Assembly (NCBI GenBank): GCA_017590115.1
Contig: JAGGNK010008670.1
Location: 1,426,001 to 1,490,000 of the forward strand
DNA from: Montifringilla adamsi
Lineage: Eukaryota; Chordata; Aves; Passeriformes; Passeridae
Length of the DNA stretch: 64,000 nucleotides
Direction of reading: 5' to 3'
Shown: piece by piece, positions 1 to 12,600 of the stretch
Numbering within the stretch: the stretch's first letter is position 1
How the letters are laid out: each line of letters starts with the position of its first letter
Made by a program: the position numbers and the translations under genes
Notes under the pieces: generated by a model
What the model was told of the DNA's origin: nothing
Databases searched by the model: none
Seen by the model: the letters and a program-made list of their open reading frames with translations, nothing else

Positions 1-552
1 CCTTTCTGTGAGTGACAGCCAGGGATTCTGAGTGACAAAATAAACCCTGGCCTTTGGAATAGATTCTTTTCCTGTGTTTTCAGGGAAAAAGGGACACAAC
101 TAGAGAGATGGCAGCTGGGTTAGTTAATAGTTATTTGTCTCCTTTATCCTTAAGTTTGTTAGAGAAAATCTTTAAACTCTTGCTGGTGCACAGCTCTGCA
201 GCAGCTGTGAATTCTCTAAAATGCCATCAGAGGGAGCAAAACATTCACAAATCCTACTCCCACAAGGAATTCCTGTCTTTCCTTCAGACCCAGAAATTCC
301 TGGGAATTCACTGTCTGTGCAGAGGGACAAAACTTCTGGAGCTTTCCATTTTCTAAACACTAAATCCTGCTGCTTTTCTGTGGCTCCTGTGGAAAATTGC
401 CTTGAATTTAAAGCTGATGATCACTTTAGGGTTATTTTTAACTCAGAATCGATTTTCTATAATAGAACACAGCAAAACTGGGAGGATCTGTGGAATTCTG
501 TTAATTTAGTTTATTGTCCTTGCCACAACTGCTTAGCTCATGAATACTTTGC

Positions 553-685
553 AGGGAAAGCCAAGGCCAGGCTGGATGGGCTTGGAGCACCCTGGGCTGT
601 GGAAGGTGTCCCTGCCCATGCAGAGGGGGAATGGGATGAGCTTTAGTGTCCCTCCATCCCAGCCCAGTCTGGGATTCTGTTCCTG
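553..685 (+). mobile_element. CR1 LINE 3'-end fragment
   Basis: Reads aaggccaggctggatggg, then ggaaggtgtccctgcccatg and a degenerate ending near tccatcccagcccagtctgg. This is the sense 3' end of CR1, within the LXN/GFM1 intron just beyond LXN exon 4. Confidence 0.75.
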
Positions 686-697
686 CTGGTAACTCAC

Positions 698-3228
698 CAC
701 TTGCTTCACGTGTTTAACTTGGGCAAGGTGGAACTTGGTGTTTTCAGTGGAATTCTGCCAGATCGCGTAGCCAGAGGCCACCCAGGCCAGCAGGTGGATG
801 GGCTCCAGCTCTGGGGGAACGTTCCCATGGCTGTCTGGAACCAAAATAAACACTGCATGTTAAAGAGAGCCCTTAGCAGAGCATTCTCACCTCACACAGG
901 GCTTGCTGCTCCAATCCCTGTCACACAGCCTTCCGCAGCCTTTGGAAGAGCTGCTCCGTCACCACAGTTTTCCTCCCACTTCACACAATCCTGCAGTGGT
1001 TTGGGTTGGAAGGGCCCTTAAATCCCATCCAGTGCCACCCCTTCCACTGTCCCAGGCTGCTCCAAGCCCCATCCAGCCTGGCCTGGGACACTTCCAGGGT
1101 GTTCTCCTCCACTTTTTTCTCTTGCTAGAAATTCCAGGTCTCAAAGGCAGTGCTTGCTCTGAGGTGAGAGCAGCCCCTCGATGTGCTGTGCCAGGACACC
1201 CTCAGAGGGAGCAGGGACAGGTGACAGTGCCAGTGCCAGCTGGTTTTCTAAAACACTCAGAATCAGGAATAAATGCAGTGGCTGTGCTTGTAGACCCCCC
1301 GCCCCAAAAAGAGAAAGGTGAAGGCCTGAGCCCTCTCCCAGCCCTGGCTTGTACCTGGGATGTTCTCAGCCACAAGCTCCTTTTCCAGGCTCCTGATCTG
1401 ATTGTAGAATTCCTTGTCTGCTTCCTCTGTGCTCCTGAGCTCTCCCTGCACTGTGACCTGCACATCTGGAGCAGAGGTTTTGCTGCCCAGGTGGTACAGA
1501 ACCTCAGCAGTGCAGTTGACAGTCCTGTCCTGTGGCAGAGTTAATGATGTGCATTATTATCTGATAGAATATGTGTATAACCAGGGTCATTTGCACTTCT
1601 GAAAATGTCATTTTTATGTAATTGCTGTTTTCTCTGAGTTTGGTCTGGAGAGGTTTGTGATTATTTAAGATAAGGTTAAATTCCTGGCATTTCTGTGAAT
1701 GTTTAAGGGTGGGATTTGCTTTCTGCAGTGGTTGGGGTGCAGAATGTCCCTTGTGCTGTTCAGTTGGAGCTGGGTGATGATGAAATGTCCTTGTCCTCCT
1801 TGCAGCATTGTCTGGTGGTGTGGTGCAAGGTACCACGTGGTCAGGGTGTTCCTTTTGGTTAAAATTCAGCCTTTTTGGGGCCTGATAGGTAGTACAGAAA
1901 AATCAGGAGCATGATTCAGAATATTAAGTGCTGTGTTCAGAGAGTGTGTAATTAAACCAGTCTGACTCACTTTGTCCAGGACATCTTCCAGCTCCAGTTC
2001 CAGGTAGTACTTGTGCCCCACATCATCAATGTCCTAAAAAAGGGAAAATATTAATAACATTTGTTTTGGCAAATGTTGAATGGCTGCATCCTGGACAAAA
2101 TCAGAGAATCCCAGGATGGTTTGGGCTGGAAGGGACCTTAAATCCCATCCAGTGTCACCCCTGCCTTGGGCAGGGACACCTTCCACTATGCCAGGTTGCT
2201 CCAAGCCCCATCCAGCCTGGCCTTGGACACTTCCAGGGACAGGCACTCTGTGCCAGGGCCTCTCCACCCTCATTTCTGTCCTTGAACACCCCTGAATTGC
2301 CAATTTTGGGCTCCTGTGTGATGCTATCCATGAATTTGCTGCTTGGTTAAATACTCCCCTAAAAGCCTTCGGTGCTTCCTTCTATTAATTCCATTTTGCA
2401 AGTTATTATTAATCGGATTGTGTCCTGTATTTTTCTGGCTATAAAGAAGGGAGCAGGTGGGGTTTGCTGTTCCCCTGCAGTGCCAGGTTTGCTGTGCCCT
2501 TGTTTTGGGAGGGGGTTTGCTGTGCCCTTGTTTTGGGAGGGGGTTTGCTGTGCCCCCGCAGTGCCCGGTGTCCCTGCAGACCCCGGGCAGGGCTGAGCTG
2601 TGTCCTGGCAACCACAGAGCACCCAGCACCCTCCTCCTCCTCCTCCTCCCCGGGAGGTTCCTCCTGGCCCGGTGCCCGTGCCGTGCCCTGGGCAGGGCTC
2701 TCTCGGCGGTGCTGTCACCGCAGGTGACACACGGGGTGTGTCCCACAGCACTGACCAGCCCGTGGTGACACCGAGCTCTGCCAGGACCCCCAGACGGACC
2801 CAGGCGGTGTCACCCCCGCGGTGACAGTGCCACAACCCCAGAGCAGCTGCGGCTGGGAAGGACTTTGCCCATCGCCCAGCCCAGGCGGAGTCACCGGGAC
2901 GCGCCCGGGAGATTTGGGATGTCCCCAGAGCGGGACCCTCCACACCTCCCGTGCGGCTGTCCCCGTGCTCTGCCCGCTCCATGGGAAAAGCCCTTGCCGG
3001 TGCCGGTTCCCGTGCCGGGTGCCGGTGCCGGTTCCCGTGCCGGGTGCCGGTGCCGGTTCCCGTGCCGGGTGCCGCTCCCGTCCCGTCCCTGTCGCTCACC
3101 TGGCGCCGGGCGCGGCGCAGCTCCCGCAGCTGCAGCCCCCGCCCGGGGCCGCCCCGCAGGTACCGCAGGTACCCCACGGCCACGGCGGCGGCGCGGGCGG
3201 CCGGGAAGTGGCTCGGAGGCAGCTCCAT
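698..3228 (-). CDS. LXN: LXN, latexin (exons 1-4; last exons left of window)
   Basis: Latexin is a cytosolic inhibitor of metallocarboxypeptidases built from two cystatin-like lobes. Four exons are seen on the minus strand: 3100-3228, 1971-2033, 1355-1529 and 698-834 (129, 63, 175 and 137 nt), all with AG/GT borders and continuous phase. The protein begins MELPPSHFPAARAAAVA, close to mammalian MEIPPTHYPASRAA, with no signal peptide. It continues with DIDDVGHKYYLELELEDVLDK, then VNCTAEVLY and KEFYNQI. Exon 4 holds ENIPDSHGNVPPEL, WVASGYAIWQNSTE and VKHVKQV. That gives about 168 of the usual 222 residues. The remaining family exons, encoding the LLHNIAS...EIIPW region and the C-terminus, are not found in 1-697 and should lie beyond the left edge. 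The gene is nested antisense in a GFM1 intron. The start codon lies in a CpG-rich stretch. Confidence 0.93.
985..1100 (-). mobile_element. CR1 LINE 3'-end fragment
   Basis: Contains tggtttgggttggaaggg, then the reverse complement of the CR1 tail, between LXN exons 4 and 3. Confidence 0.75.
2098..2292 (-). mobile_element. CR1 LINE 3'-end fragment
   Basis: Starts at cagagaatcccaggatggtt and continues through ccagcctggccttggacact to gggcctctccaccctcattt. It is a long antisense copy in LXN intron 1. Confidence 0.8.
2488..2560. repeat. 28-bp tandem repeat, about 2.5 copies
   Basis: The unit tttgctgtgcccttgttttg plus gggagggg starts at 2488, 2516 and 2544 with almost no divergence. It lies in LXN intron 1. 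Confidence 0.8.
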
Positions 3229-3340
3229 GGCCCGGGAGCCGCTTCCTCCTCCCGCAGGAAGCGCCGGGCGGGGCCGGAGCGGGCGGGGCGGGCTCCCGGG
3301 CCGGGTGCTGCGGGGGCAGCGCATCCCTGCACAGCACGGG
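2880..3340 (-). promoter_or_regulatory. LXN: CpG-rich promoter region of LXN
   Basis: The DNA around LXN exon 1 is very G+C- and CpG-rich, as in vertebrate CpG-island promoters, and it lies within a GFM1 intron. No TATA box is obvious. The transcription start is not determined. Confidence 0.5.
3001..3075. repeat. 25-bp G+C-rich tandem repeat, three copies
   Basis: Perfect 25-bp units beginning tgccggttcccgtgccgggt start at 3001, 3026 and 3051, ending about 20 bp from the LXN exon 1 splice donor. Confidence 0.85.
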
Positions 3341-3419
3341 ATATCGGCGTGTCACACGGCGTTAGACGGGATATCGGGAATGAATCCTTCCCCGGGAGGG
3401 TGGGGAGGCCGTGGCTCAG

Positions 3420-3575
3420 GTTTTCCAGGGAATTTGTGGCTGCTCTATCCCTGGGAATGGCCAGGTTGGACGGGGCTTGGAGCAGCCCTGGATAGCAGAA
3501 AGCGTCCCTGCCCATGGAATTTTAAATTTAAATTCCCTTCCAGCCCAAACCAGTCTGTGACTCTGTGAAATTCAG
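3420..3575 (+). mobile_element. CR1 LINE 3'-end fragment
   Basis: Contains cttggagcagccctggatag and ttcccttccagcccaaacca, ending gtctgtgactctgtg. It is a sense copy ending about 75 bp before a GFM1 exon. Confidence 0.75.
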
Positions 3576-3648
3576 AATGGGAATGTTTTCCACGGAAAGC
3601 TGTGGTTTGTGTCACAAGTGACGTGTCTGGGGGGTTGTTGGGGTTTAG

Positions 3649-6645
3649 GTTTGAGTTCACCCACAAGAAGCAGTCGGGAGGAGCAGGCCAGTATGGCAAA
3701 GTGATCGGAGTGCTGGAGCCCCTGGAGCCAGAGGACTTCACCAAACTGGAATTTGAGGACAGAACCATTGGCACAAATATTCCCAAGCAGTTTGTGCCCG
3801 CTGTGGAAAAGGTACAGGCCTTTCTCTGTGACACACAAAATCCTGATTGCTGTTGTGTTCCTGCAGTACCACCCACATTTGCTGTGCCTGCCTTGCCCCA
3901 GGAAAGGAGGCTTTTCCCGTTGCTCCAGTGGCAGCAGGATCACAGCTGTGTGGTTTTACTCCATGTCTTGCATTCCTGGGGTTTTCAGTTAATTCAGGAG
4001 CTGCTGTTGTCTTTGGTGGTGTGTACTGCCCCTGTTTCCCTTGTGAGAGCCTCAAGCTGCTTTTTCCTGGCCTCTTCTGGTTGTGGTTGTGGCCCCACAA
4101 TTCTCCTCCCAACCCCAAAATGTGTAACTTCTTCTGTTCTTCTCTGAGGCCAGTTATAGAGGAAACTGTAATTAAACTGCATTTCCTGCCTCAGTTCCCA
4201 AATTCTCTTTCTTTATCTCCTCTGTGACTGCCTCACTGTATAATTTATTACACACAGCTTTAATTAACCTACCAACATCTTGGAATTCCTGTAATAATCT
4301 GCAATTATTCCTTTGTTTTTTTCCATGCTGCAACACTTAAAGATTTTTGGCAAATCCTGAAAAAACCATAGTCTTAAAGGAATCTTGTTCTCCAGGCAAG
4401 AGCTCTTTCCACACTGAGCATTCTTTTGGGGTTTGGCCATGGCATCTGTTAAAAAGGCAAACCCTGAGGCCGTTTTTCCTTGTTGTGTGATTTTTGTTTG
4501 TACAATCAAACTGAGGTGGCAGAGACTGGCAGTGCAGAGGCTGCAGGTTCTGCTGCTGATGGGGAGGTGTCGTTCCCAGGGCTTCCGAGACGCCTGTGAG
4601 AAGGGTCTGCTGTCAGGACACCGCATCTCCGGGGTGCGCTTTGTGCTGGAGGACGGGGCCCACCACATGGTGGACTCCAACGAGATCTCCTTCATCAGGG
4701 CAGGAGAGGGAGCCCTGAAACAAGGTACAGTCTCCTCCTTGGATGGGTTCTGCTGGCTGGTATCCATCCATCCATTCACCCACCCACCCACCTATTCTAT
4801 CCATCCATCCACCCACCCACCTATTTCATCCATCCATCCACCCATCCACCCACCTATTCCATCCATCCACCCACCCACCCATTCCATCCATCCACCCACC
4901 CACCTATTCCATCCCTCTCTCCTTCCATCCATCCATGCTTCCTTCCTTCATTCCATCCTTCCATCCCTCCCTTCATCCCTGCAGAGTTTGCCTAGTTTTA
5001 TGGAGCAGAACATGTGCAAGAGTTCATAGAATTCCTGAGGGAGGCACAGTAATTCCTGTGGCTGTACAAAGGAAATCCTGTTTTTCTAGAATTCAGTACA
5101 GCACCACCAGTTTCATCCTTACAGGGTAGGAAGAGAACATTTGGCCAGACTGGGCCTTTTTGAGGAAACATTCCTTCCCTGAAGGAGAGGTTGAACACTG
5201 GAAGGGGCTGCCTTGGGAGTGGTGGGGTGACAATCCCTGGAGGTGCTTAGACAATGTGTGGATGTGGCATTTCACAGTAGGGTTTAGTGAGCACAGTGCT
5301 ATCAGCCAAGCCAAAGGTTGGTCTTGATGATCCTGGAGGTCTTTTCCAGCCTTAATGATTCTGTGATTGTGGCTCCAGGAGGAGAGCCAAGAGCTGGAAT
5401 TCCATGTGTTGCTCATGGTTTTTCCCCGACATTAACCATAAACATCTGCTGCTGTGCATGGGAGCAGCTTGCCTTGCCCCAGGTTCACCTTTGATGTTGG
5501 ATTCCTCATTCCATTCTTCCCCCAGCCATGGAGAACGCTGCCGTGCGCATCCTGGAGCCCATCATGGCCGTGGAGGTGGTGGCTCCTGTGGAATTCCAGG
5601 GGACAGTGATAGCAGGGATCAACCGGCGCCACGGCGTCATCACGGGCCAGGACGGCTCCGAGGGCTACTTCACTCTCTATGCTGAGGTCTGTGCTCACTG
5701 CTCCTCTCCTCTCCCTCCCATTTCCTTTCCCCTTCCCTGTGTTTGATTCAGTTGTTTTCCTCAGTTTATATGGATACAGTTGTAGGTTGACTCAATTTCA
5801 ATGTTCTTTCTTTTATCTCCCTCCTAAAAATGATTGGAGAGGATCACTGGGTGTTTTCCTGCTGGGTGAGGGGCTCAGGACAAGCACACCCTGTGGCCCT
5901 TCTGCTTCCCAAATTATCCTTGGAGGAATGTCTGGAGATACCTTAAACCTTGCTGGTTGACTCACCACTGAATTTAGGATATTCCAGTTCCTGGTGCACT
6001 CAGAGTCTCAGATTGTTGAGGTTTTTTGCTGAAAACACACTGCAAATAGAAATTAATTAAAGTAACAGATACTTCACAACAGCAGACCAGCTAATCAGAG
6101 CTGTTTACAGGCAGCACCGGCACTTTATGTCTTAATTGGGATTAATTAGCTGATAGCCCAAAAGTGACGGGAAATTTTGAGTAAATATGTTTGGATTCTA
6201 GGTGCCACTGAACGATATGTTTGGATATGCCACGGAGCTGAGGTCTTGCACAGAGGTGAGTCGTCCTGGTCCTTTTTGCTAGAACATGTTTGAGTCTGTA
6301 AATTTGGGCTTATTGGATCATCCTGTCCATGGCAGCTGCAGCAGGGAATGAGATCAGATCAGACCAGAGCTGTGGAATTGCTGGCCAAACAATTCTCCTG
6401 TACCTGAGGAGTTTGTTTGGGTGGGCTTGTGGAGGATCCCTTCACAGACAGGAGCTGTGTGCCCAGCAGGGTTGCACATGGCCCATCCTCATTTTCTTTT
6501 CCCAACTCTTCAGGGAAAAGGGGAATACACCATGGAATACTCCAAATACCACCCCTGTTCAGCCAGCACTCAGGAGGAAATCATCAACAAATACCTGGAA
6601 GCAACAGGGAGACTTCCTGCCAAAAAGGGCAAAGCCAAGAACTGA
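3649..6645 (+). CDS. GFM1: GFM1, mitochondrial elongation factor G1 (C-terminal five exons; 5' part outside window)
   Basis: Mitochondrial EF-G1 is a GTPase that moves tRNA and mRNA through the mitoribosome during elongation. Five coding exons are visible: 3649-3811, 4580-4724, 5526-5686, 6202-6255 and 6514-6645, all with AG/GT borders and compatible phases; the stop is TGA at 6643-6645. The translation covers EF-G domains IV and V. Recognisable stretches are [74 protein letters not shown], and the Lys-rich end [17 protein letters not shown], which closely resembles the human protein as I remember it. The first visible exon starts in the third base of a codon, so an upstream exon is required; I find none in 1-3648, so it lies left of the window. 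That leaves LXN nested antisense inside this intron, as in mammals. No frameshift or premature stop is seen. Confidence 0.96.
4761..4985. repeat. CCAT/CCAC-type microsatellite
   Basis: About 225 bp of tetranucleotide ccat/ccac units with interspersed tattc, in the GFM1 intron 37 bp after the exon ending at 4724. Such tracts are usually length-variable. Confidence 0.9.
5150..5375 (+). mobile_element. Older CR1 LINE fragment
   Basis: Reads ggttgaacactggaaggggc, then gttggtcttgatgatcctgg and aggtcttttccagccttaat to a gattctgtgattgtgg end. It belongs to a CR1 subfamily different from the other copies. Confidence 0.75.
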
Positions 6646-6925
6646 TGGGATTCCTCTGGAGTCCACTGAACAGTTTGTCCCAGTCTTCTCCAACAGCTCG
6701 CTTTTCCAAGCCATGGAAGCAGCCCAGGCTGGCTGGGTAAGGTGGGCTCCAGTGGGATTTGGACTTGGAATTTTATCATAGACCCTTTCCTCTGGGGTGG
6801 TGTCAGCAGCACCAGGGGATCACCACGGGATTGCTCTGTGTAAATGCTCTTGTAACAAGTAGACGTTAAAACACGGCTGATGATTTGTCTTGATCAAGAT
6901 CTATTAAAATAATTTTATTTTTTAT
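6646..6925 (+). terminator. GFM1: GFM1 3' UTR with ATTAAA poly(A) signal
   Basis: After the TGA the sequence stays non-coding and reaches ATTAAA at 6903-6908 in an A/T-rich stretch. This is the likely polyadenylation site, giving a 3' UTR of roughly 270 nt. The signal choice is inferred from the motif alone. Confidence 0.6.
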
Positions 6926-9252
6926 TTGATACATCTTTATTTGGAAATGTTAAACTGAGATAAGAGCTGCTGGACAGGTACAGGGTGTGGGACATCACTT
7001 GGCACGTGGTGCTCCAGCTTCCCTCCAGGGAGCAGATGGAATTTTCCCCTCCAAATCCTTTGGAAATGGCATAGGATCCTCCAAAGTCTCAAGCCACTGG
7101 GCAAAGCCATCAGTCAGTGCTTGTCACCAAATCCACTTTCACTGGTGCACAAGGATGGAGCTGAGTTGCCAAGGATGTTGGGAGGAGCTGCCTCTTCCCA
7201 GAGCTGGGAACAAGATGGAATTACTGTGGAGATGTGGATTTAATGGGCTTGGTGATGTGGATTTAATGGGTTTGGGGTGTGGATTCATGTATGGGCTTGG
7301 CTTTTGGCTGTTGCTTAGAAATCCAAACCCAAGATCCCTTTTCCCAGAATCTCACAATCCAGAGGGTATTAGAAATCCAAACCCAAGATCCCTTTTCCCA
7401 GAATCTCACAATCCAGAGGGTATTAGAAATCCAAACCCAAGATCCCTTTTCCCAGAATCTCGCAATCCAGAGGCTGAGTTGCAGCTGATGTTCAGCTCAG
7501 GAATCACTTGACTTTGCTGACTCAAAGGCGTTAGGTGAGAAGATATTCCCATAATTCTGTATTTGTAATTATTCCCAGAATGTCCACGTTGAGTTTTCTT
7601 TCCTCCTTCCTGCCCTACTCAGCTGAAAAGTGTTTTTGCAGATTCCAGTAAACAGGGAGTGAAGTTCCAGTTCAAACCCAGCGACATTCCTGGCACAGCA
7701 CTGGTGTTGCTGCTTCCCAGACAGAAACAAGTGGAGCAGCCAGGCTGCTTCTCCTCTGGAAAGGCTGGAAAATTATTTATGGAAACCTTGGGAAAGGATT
7801 TGCCAGGGCCTGGAGCTGCTGATGGATCCCAGGCGAGATGTGGGGTGTCCGTGTGGTGCTGCCTCAGGACAAATCCCTGATTCCCGCACATCCATGGTTT
7901 TGTTTTTGGGAATGCTCAGCTGGAATTCATTTCCAGAAAAGCCCTGCAGGTTCTCAGACATTTGGAAGTTTTCTAAAACAAGCAAATGTAGCACTTTCCC
8001 CAAAATCTGGAGATGTCTGATAAAAGCAGTGTCAACACAGGACAAGAACCAGGGTGGGTGTGATTTTATTTGTGTTTCTGGGGTTTATATTTGTGCTTCT
8101 GAGGTTTGTATTTGTGTTGCTGAGGTTTATTTCTATTGATGTGATTTATATTGCTATTTATGGGGTTTATATTATGTTTAGACCAGTTGTGATGTGAATT
8201 CCTGGCTGATGAGTTCTGCCAGATGTGCTGGTTCTCCACAAACCTAGGAAAGAAACAAACCCCAAATTTTGCTGTATGATTTGAGGTTTTAGGCTGGAAC
8301 CTTGGCCTAAAAGCAGCTGGGGGAGACTTTGCCTTAGAATTCCACAGCTTTGCTGCTTATCCAGAAGTTCCTGTGGAGTTCCTGAACTGCTGTGAGTTTG
8401 TGAGCAGGCAGTTCCAGCACCCTGCTGCCTGGGAAGGGCCTGATCCTCTCATCCAGCCCTGCAGAGCAGAGGCAAAAACAAGGTAAGGAGACAAAAGCAG
8501 AGCCCCAAAGTGCCAAATCCATCCTATTTTCTTGACTCAATTAAAAAAAAAAAAAATATTTTAATCACCAGCTTTAAGGAATTTTGGAATTTCACTCCCT
8601 GTTTTCACACTTCTGATGATGAGAAATGTTTTCTTCCAGCAGGAAAGAAAACACCAGGAGGGTGTGGAATGCTGCTTCCCTGAGTTTATTGGGTGCTGAG
8701 GGGAAAAGCTTCAGTCAGGAAATCAGACTTGTGTAAAATGCTGGAATTTGGGAAGCTGACATCACCCAGCCTAAAAACATGCAGGGAAAGCTGCTGTGTG
8801 AAATCCTTGGATTGTTGTTCCCAATTACAGCTGGAGGACTGTGAAAACCACCCCAAGTTAAACACAGCAGCCACCCCAGAGCCTCTGCTCCTCAGGAACG
8901 TGGTGTTCTTGGGAAGGATTTCATTTATCCTGCCACAAACCTGCCTGATGGGGGGAAAAGGTGACTTTGGGACAGTTTGGCACATGGCAGTGAGCAGAGG
9001 TGGCACAGTGATGGATCTGCTGGGAAGCCAGCTGGAGAATTTGGTGGCACAGGACGAAGCCATGACTTTGTGGTGGGGCAGGACATGGCAGGAATGACAC
9101 AGGAGCTGTTGCCAAACATGGGGATTTATCCACAAGGAGCCTCCCTGGCTCTACAGGTCTGGTTTGATTCGAGGTGACAGAGAAGGTGGAAAATTGGGCT
9201 CCAACAGCAGCAGAAAGAACACCCAGCCTCGACCCTGAGTGATGGCACTTGG
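6926..9252. other. GFM1-RARRES1 convergent intergenic spacer
   Basis: Apart from the 54-bp repeat, an A13 run near 8545 and a degenerate tttgtgtttctgaggtttat-like repeat around 8060-8180, I see no gene, RNA or complete element here. Short ORFs lack recognisable similarity. Confidence 0.5.
7317..7476. repeat. 54-bp tandem repeat, three copies
   Basis: Unit starts agaaatccaaacccaagatc at 7317, 7371 and 7425; the third copy decays at its end. Period 54 is divisible by three, so an ORF runs through it. It lies between the GFM1 and RARRES1 ends. Confidence 0.9.
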
Positions 9253-9651
9253 TTTATTGCAGATGTGAGTTAAAAATCAGCATGATTCTAGCCCAAAACA
9301 TGACAAAAAATTAGTAGGCAGATCTCTCCTAGTGACAGACTAACGCTTTGCTCACAATTTTTATCCAAATATATTAATTTTGTTTACAAACTCTTAAGTA
9401 ACAGTTAATTAGTGACATCAAATCAACTGCTGTATGTTCATCTGTGTATATATGGAGTAGCAGAAGGTTCAGGCAGAGCTGCAGAACTTGAATCTCACTG
9501 TTGAAGAAGTGACAGGAATTAATTTTGGCACAGAACAATCAGTGAAACCACTCCCAATCACTGACTTGCATGGAAGGATGATCCCAGCTCCAGGTCTGTC
9601 AGCACAAGGACTTGCTGACTAGATCCATATCCAGAAAACTGAGGATTTCAC
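9253..9651 (-). terminator. RARRES1: RARRES1 3' UTR and AATAAA poly(A) signal
   Basis: The minus strand reads AATAAA at 9258-9253, about 395 nt after the stop codon. GFM1 ends on the opposite strand at about 6.9 kb, so the two genes converge with a 2.3-kb spacer between them. Confidence 0.6.
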
Positions 9652-12600
9652 TTAAAAACTGGCTCCCTTTTCAGCAGAAGGGCCAGCAGCTGATCCAGAC
9701 TCTGCTCCAGATCCCTGGTCTGCACCGTGGGCCTCGGAATCACAGAAATGTTTCACTTTCAGAGGCTGCCCGGGGAGCCACGTCAGGCGCATGTGACAGG
9801 AAATGATTTCCTGGAGAAGGGATTTAAACACAGATCTGATCATCCTGATGCAGCTCAGCTCCTGCTGGCAGGAGGGCTTGTTCACGTGCACTTCCTTACC
9901 TGGGTTGGCATTTCATGCAGTAGCACAGTGTAGTCAAACTCAACAAAATCGTCTTTCCTGATCTGGGCAGGTGTAAAAAGGGAAAGAATTATCAGGAGCA
10001 CAGGTTTATATTGTTAAAATGTAATGTCTGCTGTGATTTACTGGAGCTCAGGGAAGGAGGTGAGCAGGGCCCTGTGGCTGTGCTTGCTGGCTAAAGTGAG
10101 ATTGGTTCTGATTATGGAAAGAGGGAATTAGGAGCCTTTCCTGCATGGAATGTTTGAGGACACCAAGAGCTGTGTGGCTCTGCAGCCTGTCTGCACTGAA
10201 ACCAGGTGCTAATTAATTGAATTTAACCCTCAATTACATCTGAGAATTACATGAACCTCTCCTTGAGAGAGATGCTGAATAGCTGAGGAGTCAAACCTGG
10301 ATCCTGCCCGTGGATCCCAGCTGGCTGAGGGCTCTGGAAGTGCTGCTGGATGTGCTGCAGGCCTTGGAGCTGCTGCCCAGCCCGGGTTGGTGTCAGGTGT
10401 GAGCACAGCCCGGGCCAGAGGCTGCTGGGCTCTGCCCAGGGGCTCAGGAACTGCAGCCCCTGCAGAAGCCACCCCTGCAGATCCAGGTAAGTTCAATTTT
10501 CCCAGCAAAACGTGGCCAAAGTGCTCGTGCAGAGGTGGAGCTGCTGGTGAGGAGCAGGCCCTGGGATCTGGGGAATCCCCCTCAGAGCAGGGCTCTGTGC
10601 TGCCCCTGACCCTCCTGCCCCACTCACCCACTGCCTCACGGACTTCACTTGGGCCAGGAAGTATTCCAAGCTCTCTGTGGACTTTTCCCACATGATGGAG
10701 CTGCTGCCAAGCACAGCCAGAGTCCACACTGGCTCCAGGGCAGGCTCAATGTTGCCATAGCTGTCTGCAAGGCAAGGAGAAAGAGAAAATAATATTAATT
10801 CTGGCTGGGCAGCAGAAGAATGATGAACCTCAGAGCAGTTTTGCCTGGCACAGCACCATTGCTGCATGGGGCTCCTCCCTCTAATGTGTCACAGGGAGCA
10901 GGGAGGGGAATGATGCTGAACCTGCAGTCCCAGGGGAGTGTAAAGTGTGGCACAGCTGACACTGCCAAGAGAGGGATCCCCAAGATGAGGTGAGAAACCA
11001 AAAAAATCCACAATAATGGAAGTCCTTACATAGCTGGGAGAAAAGATGGGGCTTTTCCAGGATGGAAAAATTGTGTTGGTCATCCTCAGTGAATTTCCAG
11101 CCACAGCTGGGGAGGTGTGTGGGTTTGGGCACTTGTTATTCCTGGAGGACAGTCTGCATTGATTTCACTTAGAAATGGTGTGGAGCTGCTTTTAAATCCA
11201 AACCACCCTCAAGGATGGTGCTGAGTTCCAGTGGTAAATCCAGAGGGGCTCTGTACTCCCAAAAATCCTTGGGGAGGTGGGACTGCTCTGACAGCAGGAT
11301 GGGCTCGGGGTGCTGCTGTCAGTAATGTGTCTCCTTTTCAAATGCTTGTGTCCTTTGAGATAAAGTGAAATCCTGGTGAATATTTGGAGGAATATACCTG
11401 GAATGTTGTTTGCAGTTATTGGTTTGCTTTGGTGCCTGAGCCTTTGGTAAAATGTGTTGTCCTCTTCCTGGATTTCCTTCTTGTCTTTGGTGTGGGAGCA
11501 CTTGATGCTGACAACAGGACGAGACTTGTTCTTTGGATACAGCACTGTAGCCAGGCAGTTCCCAGCATCTTCCTGTCAAGGGAGAGTTTAAAACTGTTCT
11601 TTTTAATCAAGATTTTATTTACCAGCAATTCACTCTTTGTATGAAGCTGTTCAGGGGTTAGGAAAGTGTCAAGAAGGATTTTATTTTTCTTTTTTTCCAG
11701 GAAAGAGGTTAAAACCACAAGGCTAAAGGGATTTAACAGAAGGTTTTAATTAATGCTTGTCCTGCTTTCAGGACATGACAGTGTTCTAAGTCATCTTGGA
11801 AATATGTTTGTGAGAGCTCAAGAAACAACATTAATTGATAACAGAGACTTTCATTGTGCCAGCCTTGAAACAAAAATAATCTAAGGTTTCACAGTAAGTT
11901 CTGAAGATCATTTTAATTCCACAAAGTGTGTGCCAAGGAAGAGGACAGCAAAATGCTGCTGACAGCTGGGGCAGAGTGAATGGAGGGGTTGGAACTGGAA
12001 AGACCATGGAGCTGTCAACTCCTGATTCCCATTTTGGGGGTGGACAGCAGGAGAACAGGGAGCAGAGAGGGGGAATGGGGCCCACACTGCCACACTGTCC
12101 CCCAGCCTGGGCCACTGCACAGTTCCACTCAGGCCTTTGGCTGCCTCAATGACTCGAGCAATAATTCCCTTTGGGATTGAGGCCTGGTGATCACTCAGGT
12201 GAGCCTGGGAGCAAAGACAGGCAGGGAGGAGCAGAAAGGTCTTTCCACGGTGGCAGATCCATTTAGGACACAAATGTCCCTGGTTTGGAGCTGCTGGAGT
12301 GGATTTAATGCCCAGGCTGAGGAGGAAGAGCAGGAACTCACCCCAGTCCTGTAGTCCTCAGTGCTGAACTGCAGGTAATACTTGTGGCCAGACTCTGGGA
12401 TGTTCTGGAAGAGAGAGGATGGAGCCAGCAGTGGAATTAAAGCCTTATGTGCTGCAAGGAGCTCTGAGGAAGGAAGGTCCTTCTGAAATTCCCTGGTTTT
12501 GAGTGCAACATCACTGATTTTTAGTCTTTCTTGGTGTTCAAATTCAATTCTGGCTGTTTACAGGATCCAAAGCAAACCTTTGTGTGTTATTTATCTAACC

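Noticed and set aside
1..697. Terminal LXN exons or the preceding GFM1 exon at the left edge
   Set aside because: I searched for the LLHNIAS/EIIPW-type LXN segment and for the GFM1 segment before FTHKKQ and found neither.
2359..3324. 321-codon minus-strand ORF through LXN exon 1
   Set aside because: Only residues from the MELPP start to the splice donor are LXN; the rest is G+C-rich UTR and intron 1 read through, including 25- and 28-bp repeats.
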